64,000 nt of DNA from CAJJDF01 sp965657945 (lineage in GTDB: Bacteria > Bacteroidota > Bacteroidia > Flavobacteriales_D > CAJJDF01), in the NCBI GenBank assembly GCA_965657945.1, contig CBFHPW010000005.1, positions 1 to 64,000 on the forward strand. The letters run 5' to 3'. The number at the start of each line of letters is the position of its first letter. The first letter of the stretch is position 1. A model generated the notes under the pieces. The model made no database searches and was not told where the DNA came from. It saw only the letters and a list, made by a program, of their open reading frames with translations. Below, in pieces: positions 1-8,737 of the stretch. Both the position numbers and the translations under genes were made by a program.

Positions 1-331
1 TCAAATGCCCTCTGGAAACTGAATAGATCGCCTCCCCATCTTTTCCATAAGGCTGATAAGTTAATTCGCCATTCAAACTGTGCATGATTCTGCCCGGCAT
101 AGGAATCGCCAATTCATCTACATCCCCATCAATACCGGCAGCTTTCAATGCTGTCCATCCTCTTACCGAGAGCGCCAAGTTTATCGATTTACCAGCCGAA
201 ATTTCTGCCTGACGAATGTCTGGCCTTCTTTCGTAAATCGTTACTTTGTATCCTTCTTTTGCCAAATACACTGCCCACAAAGATCCTGCGAGCCCTGCTC
301 CTACTATGATTGCTTTTTTTTCTTTTGTCAT
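1..331 (-). CDS. kmo: kynurenine 3-monooxygenase, N-terminal part (cut by window edge)
   Basis: Reading the minus strand from the ATG at 331 gives 110 residues open to the window edge. They begin MTKEKKAIIVGAGLAGSL, a Rossmann FAD-binding GxGxxG motif, followed by YERRPDIR, GKSINLALS and a PMPGRIMH stretch, all characteristic of the flavin enzyme that hydroxylates L-kynurenine to 3-hydroxykynurenine with NADPH and O2. It lies 134 bp downstream of kynureninase on the same strand, so the two probably form one tryptophan-degradation or kynurenine-route NAD unit. The C-terminal two thirds, including any membrane-anchoring tail, are outside the window. Confidence 0.93.
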   Translation of the reverse strand, partial: MTKEKKAIIVGAGLAGSLWAVYLAKEGYKVTIYERRPDIRQAEISAGKSINLALSVRGWTALKAAGIDGDVDELAIPMPGRIMHSLNGELTYQPYGKDGEAIYSVSRGHL

Positions 332-465
332 TTTTTATTCTTTTCTAAGTCAGCCTTAATACTATTCAACAAGTTGAAAAACTCATGCTTCAGATTATCC
401 TACTAATTACCCTCAGAGTTCGAAAGAGAGAAAGCATGATTCGAGTATCGAAATACAGCTTCAAA

Positions 466-1755
466 CTACTGTATCGAATCCTTCAATATTTGCCCAAACT
501 TCCAACAATCTTCATAACTATTATACAAAGGAGCTGGGGCAATTCGTATCACGTTTGGCTCACGCCAATCTGCTATTACATTTCGTTCCGTTAAGGTATC
601 AAATAATTTCTTGCCTTGCCCTTTTGCTGCAATAGAAAGTTGTGCTCCTCTTTTTGTTTTATCGGTTGGTGTGATGATTTCAAACTCTACTTTGTCTGAT
701 TTTATGTCATTAATCACAAACTCCAAAAAGGCAGTTATGTCATCTCGCTTTTTACCAATTGCATCCATTCCGGCTTCTTCAAATAAATCAAGGCTTGCAT
801 TTAATGGAGCCATCAACATGACTGGCGCATTACTGTGCTGCCAACCCTCGGCAGTTGGGATTGGGTCAAATCCTTTTTCCATCAAGAAACGCGTTTCTTT
901 GTCTTGTCCCCACCAGCCACCAAAACGAACTAATTCTTTGTTAGTCGCGTGACGCTCATGAATAAAAATCCCTGAAACACCTCCTGGTCCAGAATTTAAA
1001 TATTTGTAGGTACACCAAGCAGCAAAATCTAAATTCCAGTCGTGCAATTGTAGGTTGATATTTCCGGCAGCATGAGCCAAATCAAATCCAACCTTTGCTC
1101 CAACTGCATGACCAGCATCGGCAATAGTTTTCATGTCAAATAATTGTCCTGTGTAGTAATTTACTCCACCTATCATCACCAAGGCCAATTCATCTCCCGT
1201 TTCTTTGATAGCAGCTAAAATATCTTCTTCATGAATCAATTCTTCTCCTTCCCTGGGCGAAATTTCGATAATTTCTGTGTCAGGATTTAATCCGTGGTGT
1301 GTTACTTGTGTTTCTAATATGTATTGATCACTAGGGAATGCTTTTGCTTCGCAAATGATTTTGGTTCTTTTTCCTTCTGGTCTGTAAAACGAAACCATTA
1401 ATAAATGAACATTGGTACTCAAACTTCCCATCACCACAGTTTCAAGTGGTTTTGCTCCTACTACTTTAGCCATTTTTTCGGTAAGTAATTCGTGGTAACT
1501 AAACCAAGGATTTCTTCCATGAAAATGACCTTCAACTCCCCATTTTGCCCAATCTTCTAGTTCTATATTGATGTAATCTTTTACCGCTACGGGTTGCAAT
1601 CCCAAAGAATTTCCCGTGAAATATACAGTTGGTTCTCCATTGATCACTGGATGATGAAACCTATTCCGAAAAGACCTTAGTGGGTCTTGTGCATCTTTTT
1701 TCTGGGCAAATTCTTGGGTGTTTTGGTACATTTTATAATTTTTTTCTTCTTCCAT
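466..1755 (-). CDS. kynU: kynureninase
   Basis: 429 residues, the usual length of this PLP enzyme, which cleaves kynurenine or 3-hydroxykynurenine to (3-hydroxy)anthranilate and alanine in the cytoplasm. Visible signatures are TGNSLGLQP near the N-terminus, DLAHAAGN (cofactor-binding Asp region) and WCTYKYLNSGPGG, whose Lys at about residue 251 is the expected Schiff-base lysine. The ATG at 1755 starts MEEEKNYK; an internal Met at residue 9 (MYQNTQEF) is an alternative start. The partner monooxygenase follows downstream. No convincing TAnnTTTG promoter precedes it; CATTTTTG about 25 bp upstream is one base off. Confidence 0.96.
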   Translation of the reverse strand: MEEEKNYKMYQNTQEFAQKKDAQDPLRSFRNRFHHPVINGEPTVYFTGNSLGLQPVAVKDYINIELEDWAKWGVEGHFHGRNPWFSYHELLTEKMAKVVGAKPLETVVMGSLSTNVHLLMVSFYRPEGKRTKIICEAKAFPSDQYILETQVTHHGLNPDTEIIEISPREGEELIHEEDILAAIKETGDELALVMIGGVNYYTGQLFDMKTIADAGHAVGAKVGFDLAHAAGNINLQLHDWNLDFAAWCTYKYLNSGPGGVSGIFIHERHATNKELVRFGGWWGQDKETRFLMEKGFDPIPTAEGWQHSNAPVMLMAPLNASLDLFEEAGMDAIGKKRDDITAFLEFVINDIKSDKVEFEIITPTDKTKRGAQLSIAAKGQGKKLFDTLTERNVIADWREPNVIRIAPAPLYNSYEDCWKFGQILKDSIQ

Positions 1756-1782
1756 AAAAGTACAAAAATGGAACGGGAAATA

Positions 1783-2907
1783 TTAACCCAATTCTTTATA
1801 AATCTTCATGACTTCTTCGGCTTGTTTTTGAGAAGTAAACCTTTTGGCATATTCAATCCCTTTTTCTTTCATTATTAATTGCAGATTTGTATCCTCAATC
1901 ACTCTGTCAATTTCTTGAGCCAACTGTTCCGTATCATGAGGATCTACGTATATAGAGTTTGGCCCACCTGCTTCTTCAAGGCAACTTCCTGTTGCAGCAA
2001 TTACAGGAACCTGACTATAAAGCGCTTCTAATACCGGAATGCCAAACCCCTCAAAAAAGGATGGATAAACAAACAAGTTAGCGGATTGATAAATTGAAGG
2101 CAAATCAAGAAAGTTCACGTTTTGAAGGAGTGCAACTTGACTTCCAAGCTTGTACTCGTTAATTTTTTCTATCACTTCTTTGGTATAATCTGTTTGTTTC
2201 CCTACAGCGACCAAAGGCAATTGTGTATTCGATTTTCCTATGGCCTCAACCAAAGCAACCAGATTTTTTCTCTTTTCTATTGTGCCTACGTACAAAATAT
2301 AATTCTCAGGCAAATTGTATTTCTTCCTCACAAGCTCTTTGTATCGATAATCTGACTGATGCCCAAATGAAGTTGCACAGGATTGATAAACCACTTTGAT
2401 TTTATCCTCGGGCACTTTCAAAAACTCAATTAAATCTCTTTTTGTTTGCTCACTAATAGCAATGATTACATCGGAATTTGCACAAGCATATTCCACCTTT
2501 TTCTTGTAAATTCCACGGTCTATTTTTCTATAATTTTCAGGGTATCGCAAAAAAATTAAATCATGAATAGTAGTAACATACTTTATTTTGCTAAGCTTGT
2601 TTTTTTTGGGTATTTCGTGACTCAAGCCATGAAATAGTTCTACTTCATTTTTGAGTAGCTCTTTTTCTAATCTAACTGAACGCCAATAGCTTTTGAACTT
2701 TTTGTATAGCCCTTGGGGTTTTATAATTTTTGTGTTAGAGTGTTCTTTTAAGAATCGTGTTTTCAGGTCTATTTCTCCATCAGGTGTGAACAAGAAATAT
2801 TCATTCTCTTCTTCCAATTCAAGAACTCCTTTCACCAAATCTCGGCTGTAATTCCCCAATCCCGTTTGGTTCAAGAAAAACCGCTTGGCATCGAATCCAA
2901 TTTTCAT
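1783..2907 (-). CDS. glycosyltransferase family 4-type (GT-B)
   Basis: 374 residues from the ATG at 2907. The open frame extends further upstream, but that part lies inside aroC and encodes nothing family-like. MKIGFDAKRFFLNQTGLGNYSR is a typical GT4 N-terminus with the glycine-rich donor/acceptor loop. VGTIEKRKNL and SLFEGFGIPVLEA-like text (here PSFFEGFGIPVLEAL) are the C-terminal nucleotide-sugar site with the EX7E glutamate. It probably transfers a sugar to a surface glycan; donor and acceptor cannot be read from the sequence. The ATG overlaps the TGA of chorismate synthase (ATGA), implying translational coupling despite unrelated roles. No other surface-polysaccharide genes flank it. Confidence 0.88.
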   Translation of the reverse strand: MKIGFDAKRFFLNQTGLGNYSRDLVKGVLELEEENEYFLFTPDGEIDLKTRFLKEHSNTKIIKPQGLYKKFKSYWRSVRLEKELLKNEVELFHGLSHEIPKKNKLSKIKYVTTIHDLIFLRYPENYRKIDRGIYKKKVEYACANSDVIIAISEQTKRDLIEFLKVPEDKIKVVYQSCATSFGHQSDYRYKELVRKKYNLPENYILYVGTIEKRKNLVALVEAIGKSNTQLPLVAVGKQTDYTKEVIEKINEYKLGSQVALLQNVNFLDLPSIYQSANLFVYPSFFEGFGIPVLEALYSQVPVIAATGSCLEEAGGPNSIYVDPHDTEQLAQEIDRVIEDTNLQLIMKEKGIEYAKRFTSQKQAEEVMKIYKELG

Positions 2908-3983
2908 AATTTGGTTGTTTTTTGGAGTTGAATAAAATCCAAGATTGTCAGAGCTGCCATAGATTCTACAATGGAAACAGCCCTCGGAACCACACACGGA
3001 TCGTGCCTTCCTTTAAAATCTAACTCCACTTTTTCTCCTTTTTCGTTCACCGAATCTTGTTTTTGCATGATGGTAGCCACCGGCTTGAATGCAACACTAA
3101 ATTCTACAGGCATTCCGTTAGAAATTCCACCTTGAATTCCTCCAGAATTATTCGTTTTGGTTGTTACCTTCCCCTCCTTGTTTTCAAAAATATCATTGTG
3201 TTCAGAACCTTTCATTTGAGCAGCAGCAAATCCCGAACCGTATTCAAATCCTTTTACCGCATTTATTGAAAGCATAGCTTTTCCTAGTTGAGCGTGCAAC
3301 TTGTCAAAAACTGGCTCGCCCAATCCGGTTGGTAAAGATTGAATTACTCCTTTAATAATTCCTCCAACAGAATCCCCTTGTTTTTTAATATCCAAAATAT
3401 AAGCTTCCATTTGGTTTGCTACATTACTGTCCGGACATCTTACCACGTTGGAATCTATTTGAGACAAATCAAGTTCCTCCCATTTTTTTTCTAACCGAAT
3501 AGCCCCAACAGCCGAAACATAGGCGTTTATTTGAATCCCTTCTTTCCTCAAAACTTGTTTGCAAATACCACCAGCTACCACTCTACAAGCTGTCTCCCTG
3601 GCAGAGGCTCTTCCTCCACCGCGGTAATCTCTCATTCCGTATTTTTCTTGAAACGTAAAATCTGCGTGAGAAGGCCTGTAATTATCTTTAAGGTGAGAAT
3701 AATCTTTGGACTTACTGTCTTCATTCTGAATTACAAACCCAATAGGAGTTCCCAATGTTTTTCCTTCAAAAATACCCGATAAAAACTGAACGGTATCGCT
3801 TTCTTTTCTTTGGGTGGTTATGTTACTTTGTCCTGGTTTTCTTCGGTCCAATTCATATTGAATTCTATCCAAATCTAATTCAAAACCTGCGGGAATACCC
3901 TCCAAAATTCCACCCATAGCAACTCCATGAGATTCACCAAAAGTGGTAAGTTTTACTATAGTTCCGAAGGTGTTTCCAGCCAT
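2904..3983 (-). CDS. aroC: chorismate synthase
   Basis: 359 residues, full length. It converts 5-enolpyruvylshikimate-3-phosphate to chorismate using reduced FMN, the last shared step of aromatic amino-acid synthesis. Family signatures are GNTFGTIVKLTTFGESHG at the N-terminus, YRGGGRASARETA in the middle (FMN/phosphate site) and the late GRHDPCVVPRAVSIVE motif. The start ATG at 3983 is fixed by the conserved MAGNTFG beginning. Its stop overlaps the start of the downstream glycosyltransferase by four bases. Upstream lies a repeat-bearing spacer and then trxB on the same strand. Confidence 0.98.
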   Translation of the reverse strand: MAGNTFGTIVKLTTFGESHGVAMGGILEGIPAGFELDLDRIQYELDRRKPGQSNITTQRKESDTVQFLSGIFEGKTLGTPIGFVIQNEDSKSKDYSHLKDNYRPSHADFTFQEKYGMRDYRGGGRASARETACRVVAGGICKQVLRKEGIQINAYVSAVGAIRLEKKWEELDLSQIDSNVVRCPDSNVANQMEAYILDIKKQGDSVGGIIKGVIQSLPTGLGEPVFDKLHAQLGKAMLSINAVKGFEYGSGFAAAQMKGSEHNDIFENKEGKVTTKTNNSGGIQGGISNGMPVEFSVAFKPVATIMQKQDSVNEKGEKVELDFKGRHDPCVVPRAVSIVESMAALTILDFIQLQKTTKL

Positions 3984-3989
3984 ATTTTT

Positions 3990-4192
3990 ATTAATCGTTG
4001 TTCCTGTATTTTCTCGTCAAATAGCACACCTCTATCATTCTCCTTCCCGAACAGTCGGGAGAGAGAGTTTTCGGTTAAATTCTATGGTAGGATTCTTAGC
4101 AAATCTCAACCTAAATCCTTCCCCCAGCGAAGGACTTCTTTTGCACAGAATCCTGAGTTCCCTTCCTTTTGGGAAGGGTGAGGGATGGGAAT
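3990..4192. repeat. intergenic dispersed-repeat-like element with three hairpins
   Basis: The spacer between trxB and aroC holds three short perfect inverted repeats: TCCCGA-acag-TCGGGA (4045-4060), TCCTTC...GAAGGA (4116-4134) and CCCTTCC-ttttg-GGAAGGG (4160-4178), the last followed by GTGAGGGATGGG. No T-run follows the hairpins on the minus strand, so they are not good intrinsic terminators. The composition (C/G-rich arms in AT-rich DNA) and the pattern fit the dispersed palindromic repeats common in Bacteroidota intergenic regions. The TCCCGA-N4-TCGGGA core recurs at 24649 and 53820. Confidence 0.6.
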
Positions 4193-5149
4193 TTAATGTC
4201 CTTTAGCCGCCAAATACCTTTCAGCATCTAAGGCTGCTTGGCAACCCGTACCGGCAGCTGTAATGGCTTGTCGGTACGTTTTGTCAGCAGCATCTCCTGA
4301 TACAAATACTCCAGGAACGTTGGTGAGTGAAGTTCCTGGCTTTTCATATTTAATGTAACCTGTTTCGTCTAAATTCAGGAAGTCTGCAAAAATATCGGTA
4401 TTTGGTTTGTGCCCTATTGCTACAAAAAATCCAGTAGCAGGAATATCTTTTACTTCTCCCGTTAGGTTGTTTTTTACTCTTGCTCCAGTTACTCCCATTC
4501 CATCCCCCAAAACTTCTTCTGTTTCGGTATTGAATAAGATTTCAATGTTCGCAGTTTTCTTTACTCTTTCAGCCATTATTTTTGAAGCTCTAAATTCGTC
4601 TCTTCGCACCAACATAGTTACTTTTGTACACAATTTAGATAAATAATGTGCCTCCTCACAAGCAGAATCTCCTGCTCCTACAATAATAGTTTCTTGTCCT
4701 TTGTAAAAGAAACCATCGCACACTGCACAGGCAGAAACTCCACCGCCCATTTCAAGGTATTTCTGTTCTGAAGGTAATCCCAAATATTTTGCTGACGCTC
4801 CTGTGGATCTAATGACCGTATCGGCATGAATTTCTTTTTCATTATCACCTACCCATACTTTATGTACATCTCCAGAAAAATCAACTTTCGTTATCCATCC
4901 AGTTCTCACATCAGTCTCAAATCTTTCTGCCTGAGCCCTCAATTGCACCATCATTTCTGGACCCGTTACTCCTTCTGGGTAACCAGGAAAGTTTTCCACC
5001 TCATTTGTTGTGGTAAGTTGACCACCTGGTTGCATTCCTTCGTATAACACGGGAGCCATATTCGCTCTTGCCGCATAAATTGCTGCTGTATATCCTGCTG
5101 GTCCTGAACCAATTATTAAACACTTTACTTTTTCTATATTTTCTGACAT
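4193..5149 (-). CDS. trxB: thioredoxin-disulfide reductase
   Basis: 318 residues, typical of the low-molecular-weight family. The enzyme is an FAD protein that reduces thioredoxin with NADPH in the cytoplasm. Visible: FAD motif GSGPAGYTAAIYAAR (about 11-25), the redox-active CxxC as ACAVCDGFF (about 137-145), NADPH motif VGAGDSACEEA, and the C-terminal FAD motif VFVSGDAADKTYRQ. The residue G-S-A-C at the NADPH site, where many members have N-S-A-x, is a minor variation. Divergent from the FAD oxidoreductase at 5190, sharing about 40 bp of regulatory sequence. No thioredoxin gene is adjacent. Confidence 0.97.
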   Translation of the reverse strand: MSENIEKVKCLIIGSGPAGYTAAIYAARANMAPVLYEGMQPGGQLTTTNEVENFPGYPEGVTGPEMMVQLRAQAERFETDVRTGWITKVDFSGDVHKVWVGDNEKEIHADTVIRSTGASAKYLGLPSEQKYLEMGGGVSACAVCDGFFYKGQETIIVGAGDSACEEAHYLSKLCTKVTMLVRRDEFRASKIMAERVKKTANIEILFNTETEEVLGDGMGVTGARVKNNLTGEVKDIPATGFFVAIGHKPNTDIFADFLNLDETGYIKYEKPGTSLTNVPGVFVSGDAADKTYRQAITAAGTGCQAALDAERYLAAKGH

Positions 5150-5159
5150 TCTACTTTTA

Positions 5160-5192
5160 TTTGTTATTTAATAGGTTAGTTGATTACCTTTG
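5160..5192 (+). promoter_or_regulatory. predicted Bacteroidota-type promoter (-33 TTTG, -7 TACCTTTG)
   Basis: TTTG at 5160-5163 and TACCTTTG at 5185-5192 are separated by 21 bp, a full match to the TAnnTTTG promoter class. The last three bases of the -7 box coincide with the TTG that would be the start codon of the oxidoreductase frame, so transcription would begin downstream of that codon. Confidence 0.6.
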
Positions 5193-6290
5193 AAAAATCT
5201 TACAATTTTACTCAAAAAAATAGGTAACATCAAATCACATTACGATTATATTATAGTAGGCCAAGGATTGGCTGGCACAATTCTTCATTTTCACCTGTGG
5301 GAAAGAGGTTTAAAAGCATTGGTTATTGATAATAATCATGAAAAAAGCGCCTCGATTGTAGCTGCAGGAATGTACAACCCTATTGTATTTAAACGAGTTA
5401 CGAAAGGATGGAATGTGGATAAATATTCTCCTTACTTGGCTCCATTCTATAAAAGGATGGAAAAACTACTCAACACCCAATTAGATTTCCCTCTCAATAT
5501 TCTTAGATTTTTTAAAACCTTGGAACAGCAAAATGATTTTTTTTCTAAAACGGAGGAAGAGGGTTTTTCTCAATATTTAGTGTCTGAATCGGAGGAATTG
5601 GATGAAAATTTACCTGTAAAAAACGAAATTGGATTTGGGGAGGTAACACAAACTGGCTGGGTAAATACGGTTTCTTTATTAAACGGTTACAGAAAATATT
5701 TACAGAACGAAGACCAACTGTTAAATGAGAAATTCGACTTCGAAGAACTCGTTTTTTCTGAATCAAAAGTTTCGTACAAAGGCTTCACGGCTCAAAAAAT
5801 ATTTTTCTGTGAAGGAACGCAAATGGCTCAAAACCCCTATTTCAAGTATTTACCATTAGTCCCTACCAAAGGAGAACTATTTACTATAAGAGTTCCTGGA
5901 TTAGAAGTAGATAGAATTTTAAATAAAGGATTTTTCTGCCTTCCTCTTGGCAATGAATTATTTCGGGTGGGTGCAACATATAATTGGAAAGACCTTACTT
6001 ACGAAACGACCGAATATGGAAAAAACGAATTGCTCGAAAAAATTGAAAGTTTATTGGATTGTGAATTTACAATCATTGACCACCAAGCAGGAATTCGTCC
6101 CACTGTTCGCGACAGAAGACCTTTAGTGGGTTTTCACCCAGACTTTCAGAGCCTGGGCTTATTCAATGGATTGGGAACAAAAGGAGTATTGATTGCACCT
6201 TGGTTGGCAAATCACTTTTGCGATGCGATAGAAAACATAGCTCCTCTCGATAAAGAATATGACTTACAACGGGTAAAAAAAAGAAAATAA
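5190..6290 (+). CDS. FAD-dependent oxidoreductase (DAO family)
   Basis: Up to 366 residues. YDYIIVGQGLAGTILHFHL is an N-terminal dinucleotide-binding fold; the C-terminal DHQAGIRPTVRDRRPLVGFHP and NGLGTKGVLIAPWLA are the second FAD-contact segments of the D-amino-acid oxidase / glycine oxidase superfamily. It probably oxidises an amine or amino acid; the substrate is not determinable. The start is uncertain: the only canonical start is a TTG at 5190, which overlaps a strong predicted -7 box. The first in-frame near-cognate codons after the likely transcription start are ATT 5205, ATA 5220 and ATC 5229, the last giving the most family-like N-terminus. The nearest ATG lies too far inside the FAD domain. 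Confidence 0.85.
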   Translation: MKNLTILLKKIGNIKSHYDYIIVGQGLAGTILHFHLWERGLKALVIDNNHEKSASIVAAGMYNPIVFKRVTKGWNVDKYSPYLAPFYKRMEKLLNTQLDFPLNILRFFKTLEQQNDFFSKTEEEGFSQYLVSESEELDENLPVKNEIGFGEVTQTGWVNTVSLLNGYRKYLQNEDQLLNEKFDFEELVFSESKVSYKGFTAQKIFFCEGTQMAQNPYFKYLPLVPTKGELFTIRVPGLEVDRILNKGFFCLPLGNELFRVGATYNWKDLTYETTEYGKNELLEKIESLLDCEFTIIDHQAGIRPTVRDRRPLVGFHPDFQSLGLFNGLGTKGVLIAPWLANHFCDAIENIAPLDKEYDLQRVKKRK

Positions 6291-6328
6291 AAAGGGGGGC
6301 TTTCGTGTAACAAAAAGCCCCCTTTTCT
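6288..6328. terminator. bidirectional intrinsic terminator
   Basis: AAAAGGGGGGCTTT pairs with AAAGCCCCCTTTT around a short loop. A-run on the left and T-run on the right let it serve both the plus-strand oxidoreductase and the convergent minus-strand sppA. Confidence 0.85.
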
Positions 6329-6346
6329 AATTATAATTAATTGGAA

Positions 6347-8140
6347 TTATTTGATGGTAATCAAATAAGGTAATCTTGCTTGAATTCTATCCTGACCTTG
6401 GATATTGAGAGAACTAATCTTTCTCAATTGACCCATTATTTCATTACTGAAAGTCCCTGGCTTGGTAAATATCGCCACCTCATTCTCATCGTTTTCTTGT
6501 GCTAGTGCTTTCAGTATTTCCTCAGCGGCATCTTTTTTCTTTTTTGGGATATCCATCACCCTTGGTTCCGAAATATTTGCCAACTCAGCAGCATAAGCCA
6601 CTGCCTCTTCAATTCCTCCGATCTCGTCCACCAACTTTATTTCCAACGCATCTTTTCCCGACCAAACTCTTCCTTGCCCAATACTATCTACCATTGCTTT
6701 GGTCATGTTCCTACCTTCGGCAACTCGCGAAATGAAATCGTCATATATTCGATCCACTTCTTTTTGAATTACGCCATACTCTTCTGTAGATAAAGGCTTG
6801 GTAAACGACATGATATCGGCATGTTCATTTGTTTTTGCTCGATCAAAAGTAACTCCTATTTTTTCATTCAAAAATTCTTGAGCGTTCGGCACTACTCCAA
6901 ATACCCCAATAGATCCTGTGATGGTATTTTCTTGGGCAAAAATTCTATCTGCATTACACGAAATGTAATACCCACCCGAAGCCGCTAAATCCCCCATGGA
7001 AACAACTACTTTTTTACCCGATTTTTTTATCAACTCTATTTCTCTCCAAATCACATCCGAGGCTAAAGCACTTCCTCCCGGTGAATTCACTCTTAACACT
7101 ACCGCTTTTATGGAATCATTGTTTCTGGCTTTTCTAAGATGGGCCACTGTCGTTTCCGAACCAATCATTTCTGGAGAACCTTTGCCGCTCACTATCTCTC
7201 CATTTGCATAAACGATTGCAATATTTTTTACTCCACTGTTTTTTACGATCAGCTTTGTTTTGGTGTATTCCATGTAGTCAGACAACTCTATAGTTTTCAT
7301 CTTTTTCTTCTTATCCAAACTTAATTTCTCTCTTAAAATATCTTCCACTTCGTCTTGATATTTAACAGCAGTGGCCAGTTTGTTATCCACTGCTTTTGTT
7401 GGGCTAGAAATGGTCATATTATCTGCCAGTGCATTTAATTCTTCCACCGAAATACCTCTTGCTTTGCTTATTTCATTCACCCAATGATTCCAAAAAGAAA
7501 ACAAATACTTTTCGGTTTGTTCACGGTTCGCATCACTCATTTTATCCAAAAAATAAGGCTCTACAGCACTTTTAAACTTATTGTTACTTCCTCGTATAAT
7601 TTGCATTTCTACACCTAGTTTATCTAGCATTTGTTTAAAAAACATTTTTTCACTCGATAATCCACTCCATTGCAACGCACCAGTTGGGTACACGTAAATT
7701 TCATCCGCTACAGATGCCAAATAATAACCTCCTTGCGAATAAGCTTCGGAATAGGCCACGATAAATTTCCCTGATTCTTTGAAACTCTCTAAGGCATCAT
7801 GAATTTCTTCAATTGCACCTAAACCAATAGACATGAAAGAAGGCTCGAGATAGATCCCTTTGATCTTATCATCTTCCTTGGCATACTCAATGGAACGTAC
7901 TACATCATTAAGACCTAGAACGTTGACCGCCTTAAATTCCGCAGGCTCTAATTCAAAATAACTTGTTTCGCTAATTGGATTATCGAATCGCAAGTGAAGC
8001 ACTGAGTTATTTTTAACTGAAATAGGCTCTGGTCCTGGAAATAAAGTTGAGCTGATTCCAATAACTAAAAAGAACAAGATTAATCCGAAAACGAGGTAAG
8101 CCAATCCTGAGGCCAAAAAATATTTAAAAAACTGCTTCAT
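6347..8140 (-). CDS. sppA: signal peptide peptidase SppA, 67K type
   Basis: 597 residues from the ATG at 8140 (MKQFFKYF); the frame extends 13 codons further, but that has no ATG-supported family match. An N-terminal membrane anchor (about residues 10-33) precedes two S49 peptidase domains, the double-length arrangement of E. coli-type SppA. The second domain carries the nucleophile region GDLAASGGYYIS and TGSIGVFG; the first carries YSQGGYYLAS with the region of the general-base lysine. It acts at the periplasmic face of the inner membrane, degrading signal peptides and other membrane fragments. Divergent from folK, with a TACTTTTG -7 box 24 bp upstream. Confidence 0.96.
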   Translation of the reverse strand: MKQFFKYFLASGLAYLVFGLILFFLVIGISSTLFPGPEPISVKNNSVLHLRFDNPISETSYFELEPAEFKAVNVLGLNDVVRSIEYAKEDDKIKGIYLEPSFMSIGLGAIEEIHDALESFKESGKFIVAYSEAYSQGGYYLASVADEIYVYPTGALQWSGLSSEKMFFKQMLDKLGVEMQIIRGSNNKFKSAVEPYFLDKMSDANREQTEKYLFSFWNHWVNEISKARGISVEELNALADNMTISSPTKAVDNKLATAVKYQDEVEDILREKLSLDKKKKMKTIELSDYMEYTKTKLIVKNSGVKNIAIVYANGEIVSGKGSPEMIGSETTVAHLRKARNNDSIKAVVLRVNSPGGSALASDVIWREIELIKKSGKKVVVSMGDLAASGGYYISCNADRIFAQENTITGSIGVFGVVPNAQEFLNEKIGVTFDRAKTNEHADIMSFTKPLSTEEYGVIQKEVDRIYDDFISRVAEGRNMTKAMVDSIGQGRVWSGKDALEIKLVDEIGGIEEAVAYAAELANISEPRVMDIPKKKKDAAEEILKALAQENDENEVAIFTKPGTFSNEIMGQLRKISSLNIQGQDRIQARLPYLITIK

Positions 8141-8163
8141 AGCGTAAATTTTATTGATTTCCT

Positions 8164-8192
8164 CAAAAGTAAGATTCAATTCGTTAATTTTG
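8164..8192. promoter_or_regulatory. divergent -7 boxes for sppA (minus) and folK (plus)
   Basis: On the minus strand TACTTTTG (8171 to 8164) precedes sppA; on the plus strand TAATTTTG (8185-8192) precedes folK. Both match TAnnTTTG. No clear -33 TTTG is seen at the right spacing for either, so the call rests on the -7 boxes and position only. Confidence 0.45.
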
Positions 8193-8223
8193 GCATTAAT
8201 TACATAAAAGGTATGGATATATT

Positions 8224-8733
8224 ATGAATGGATGTTCGCAACAATTGCTTCTCTCGTTTGGAGGGAACGAATTAAGCACGGAGGATTGTTTCCGCGAAAG
8301 CCTAATCATGTTGAAGGAGCAATTTGGCAATCCCCTTCATGTTTCTTCTATTTACGAAACACAAGCATGGGGATTTGACACCGCAACCAATCCGTTTTTG
8401 AATCAACTAGTTGTGTTCAACACGAATGACAAGGTCGAATCTATTCTTGAATTCACCCAATCGATAGAAAAAATTAAAGGAAGAAAAACAAAATCAATTA
8501 ATGGGAGTTACGCCAATCGACCTATCGATATTGACATCCTGTGTTATGGAGATCTTGAAATCACGACTAACAACTTGATCGTACCTCATAAATTTATGCA
8601 CGAAAGAAATTTTATTCTTATTCCGTTACAAGAAATTTTACCAAATTTTATTCATCCAACGCTCAAAAAAACATTGAAAGAATTACTTTTGTTGACTCAA
8701 GATGACTTACAAGTAAAACCCTACAAAAAATAA
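8224..8733 (+). CDS. folK: 2-amino-4-hydroxy-6-hydroxymethyldihydropteridine pyrophosphokinase
   Basis: 169 residues, the HPPK size. It transfers pyrophosphate from ATP to 6-hydroxymethyl-dihydropterin in folate synthesis. Matches: LLSFGGNE (usually LGSN-like) at the N-terminus, SSIYETQAWG, the central NRPIDIDILCYGD motif with the Mg-binding D-x-D, and the closing VPHKFMHERNFILIPLQEI. The start ATG at 8224 gives a short lead before the LLSFGGNE strand. The deoxynucleoside kinase follows 4 bp after its stop, an arrangement common in this phylum. Confidence 0.96.
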   Translation: MNGCSQQLLLSFGGNELSTEDCFRESLIMLKEQFGNPLHVSSIYETQAWGFDTATNPFLNQLVVFNTNDKVESILEFTQSIEKIKGRKTKSINGSYANRPIDIDILCYGDLEITTNNLIVPHKFMHERNFILIPLQEILPNFIHPTLKKTLKELLLLTQDDLQVKPYKK

Positions 8734-8737
8734 GGAT

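Noticed and set aside
4160..4178. CCCTTCC/GGAAGGG hairpin as trxB terminator
   Set aside because: No U-run follows on the minus strand; kept only as part of a repeat element.
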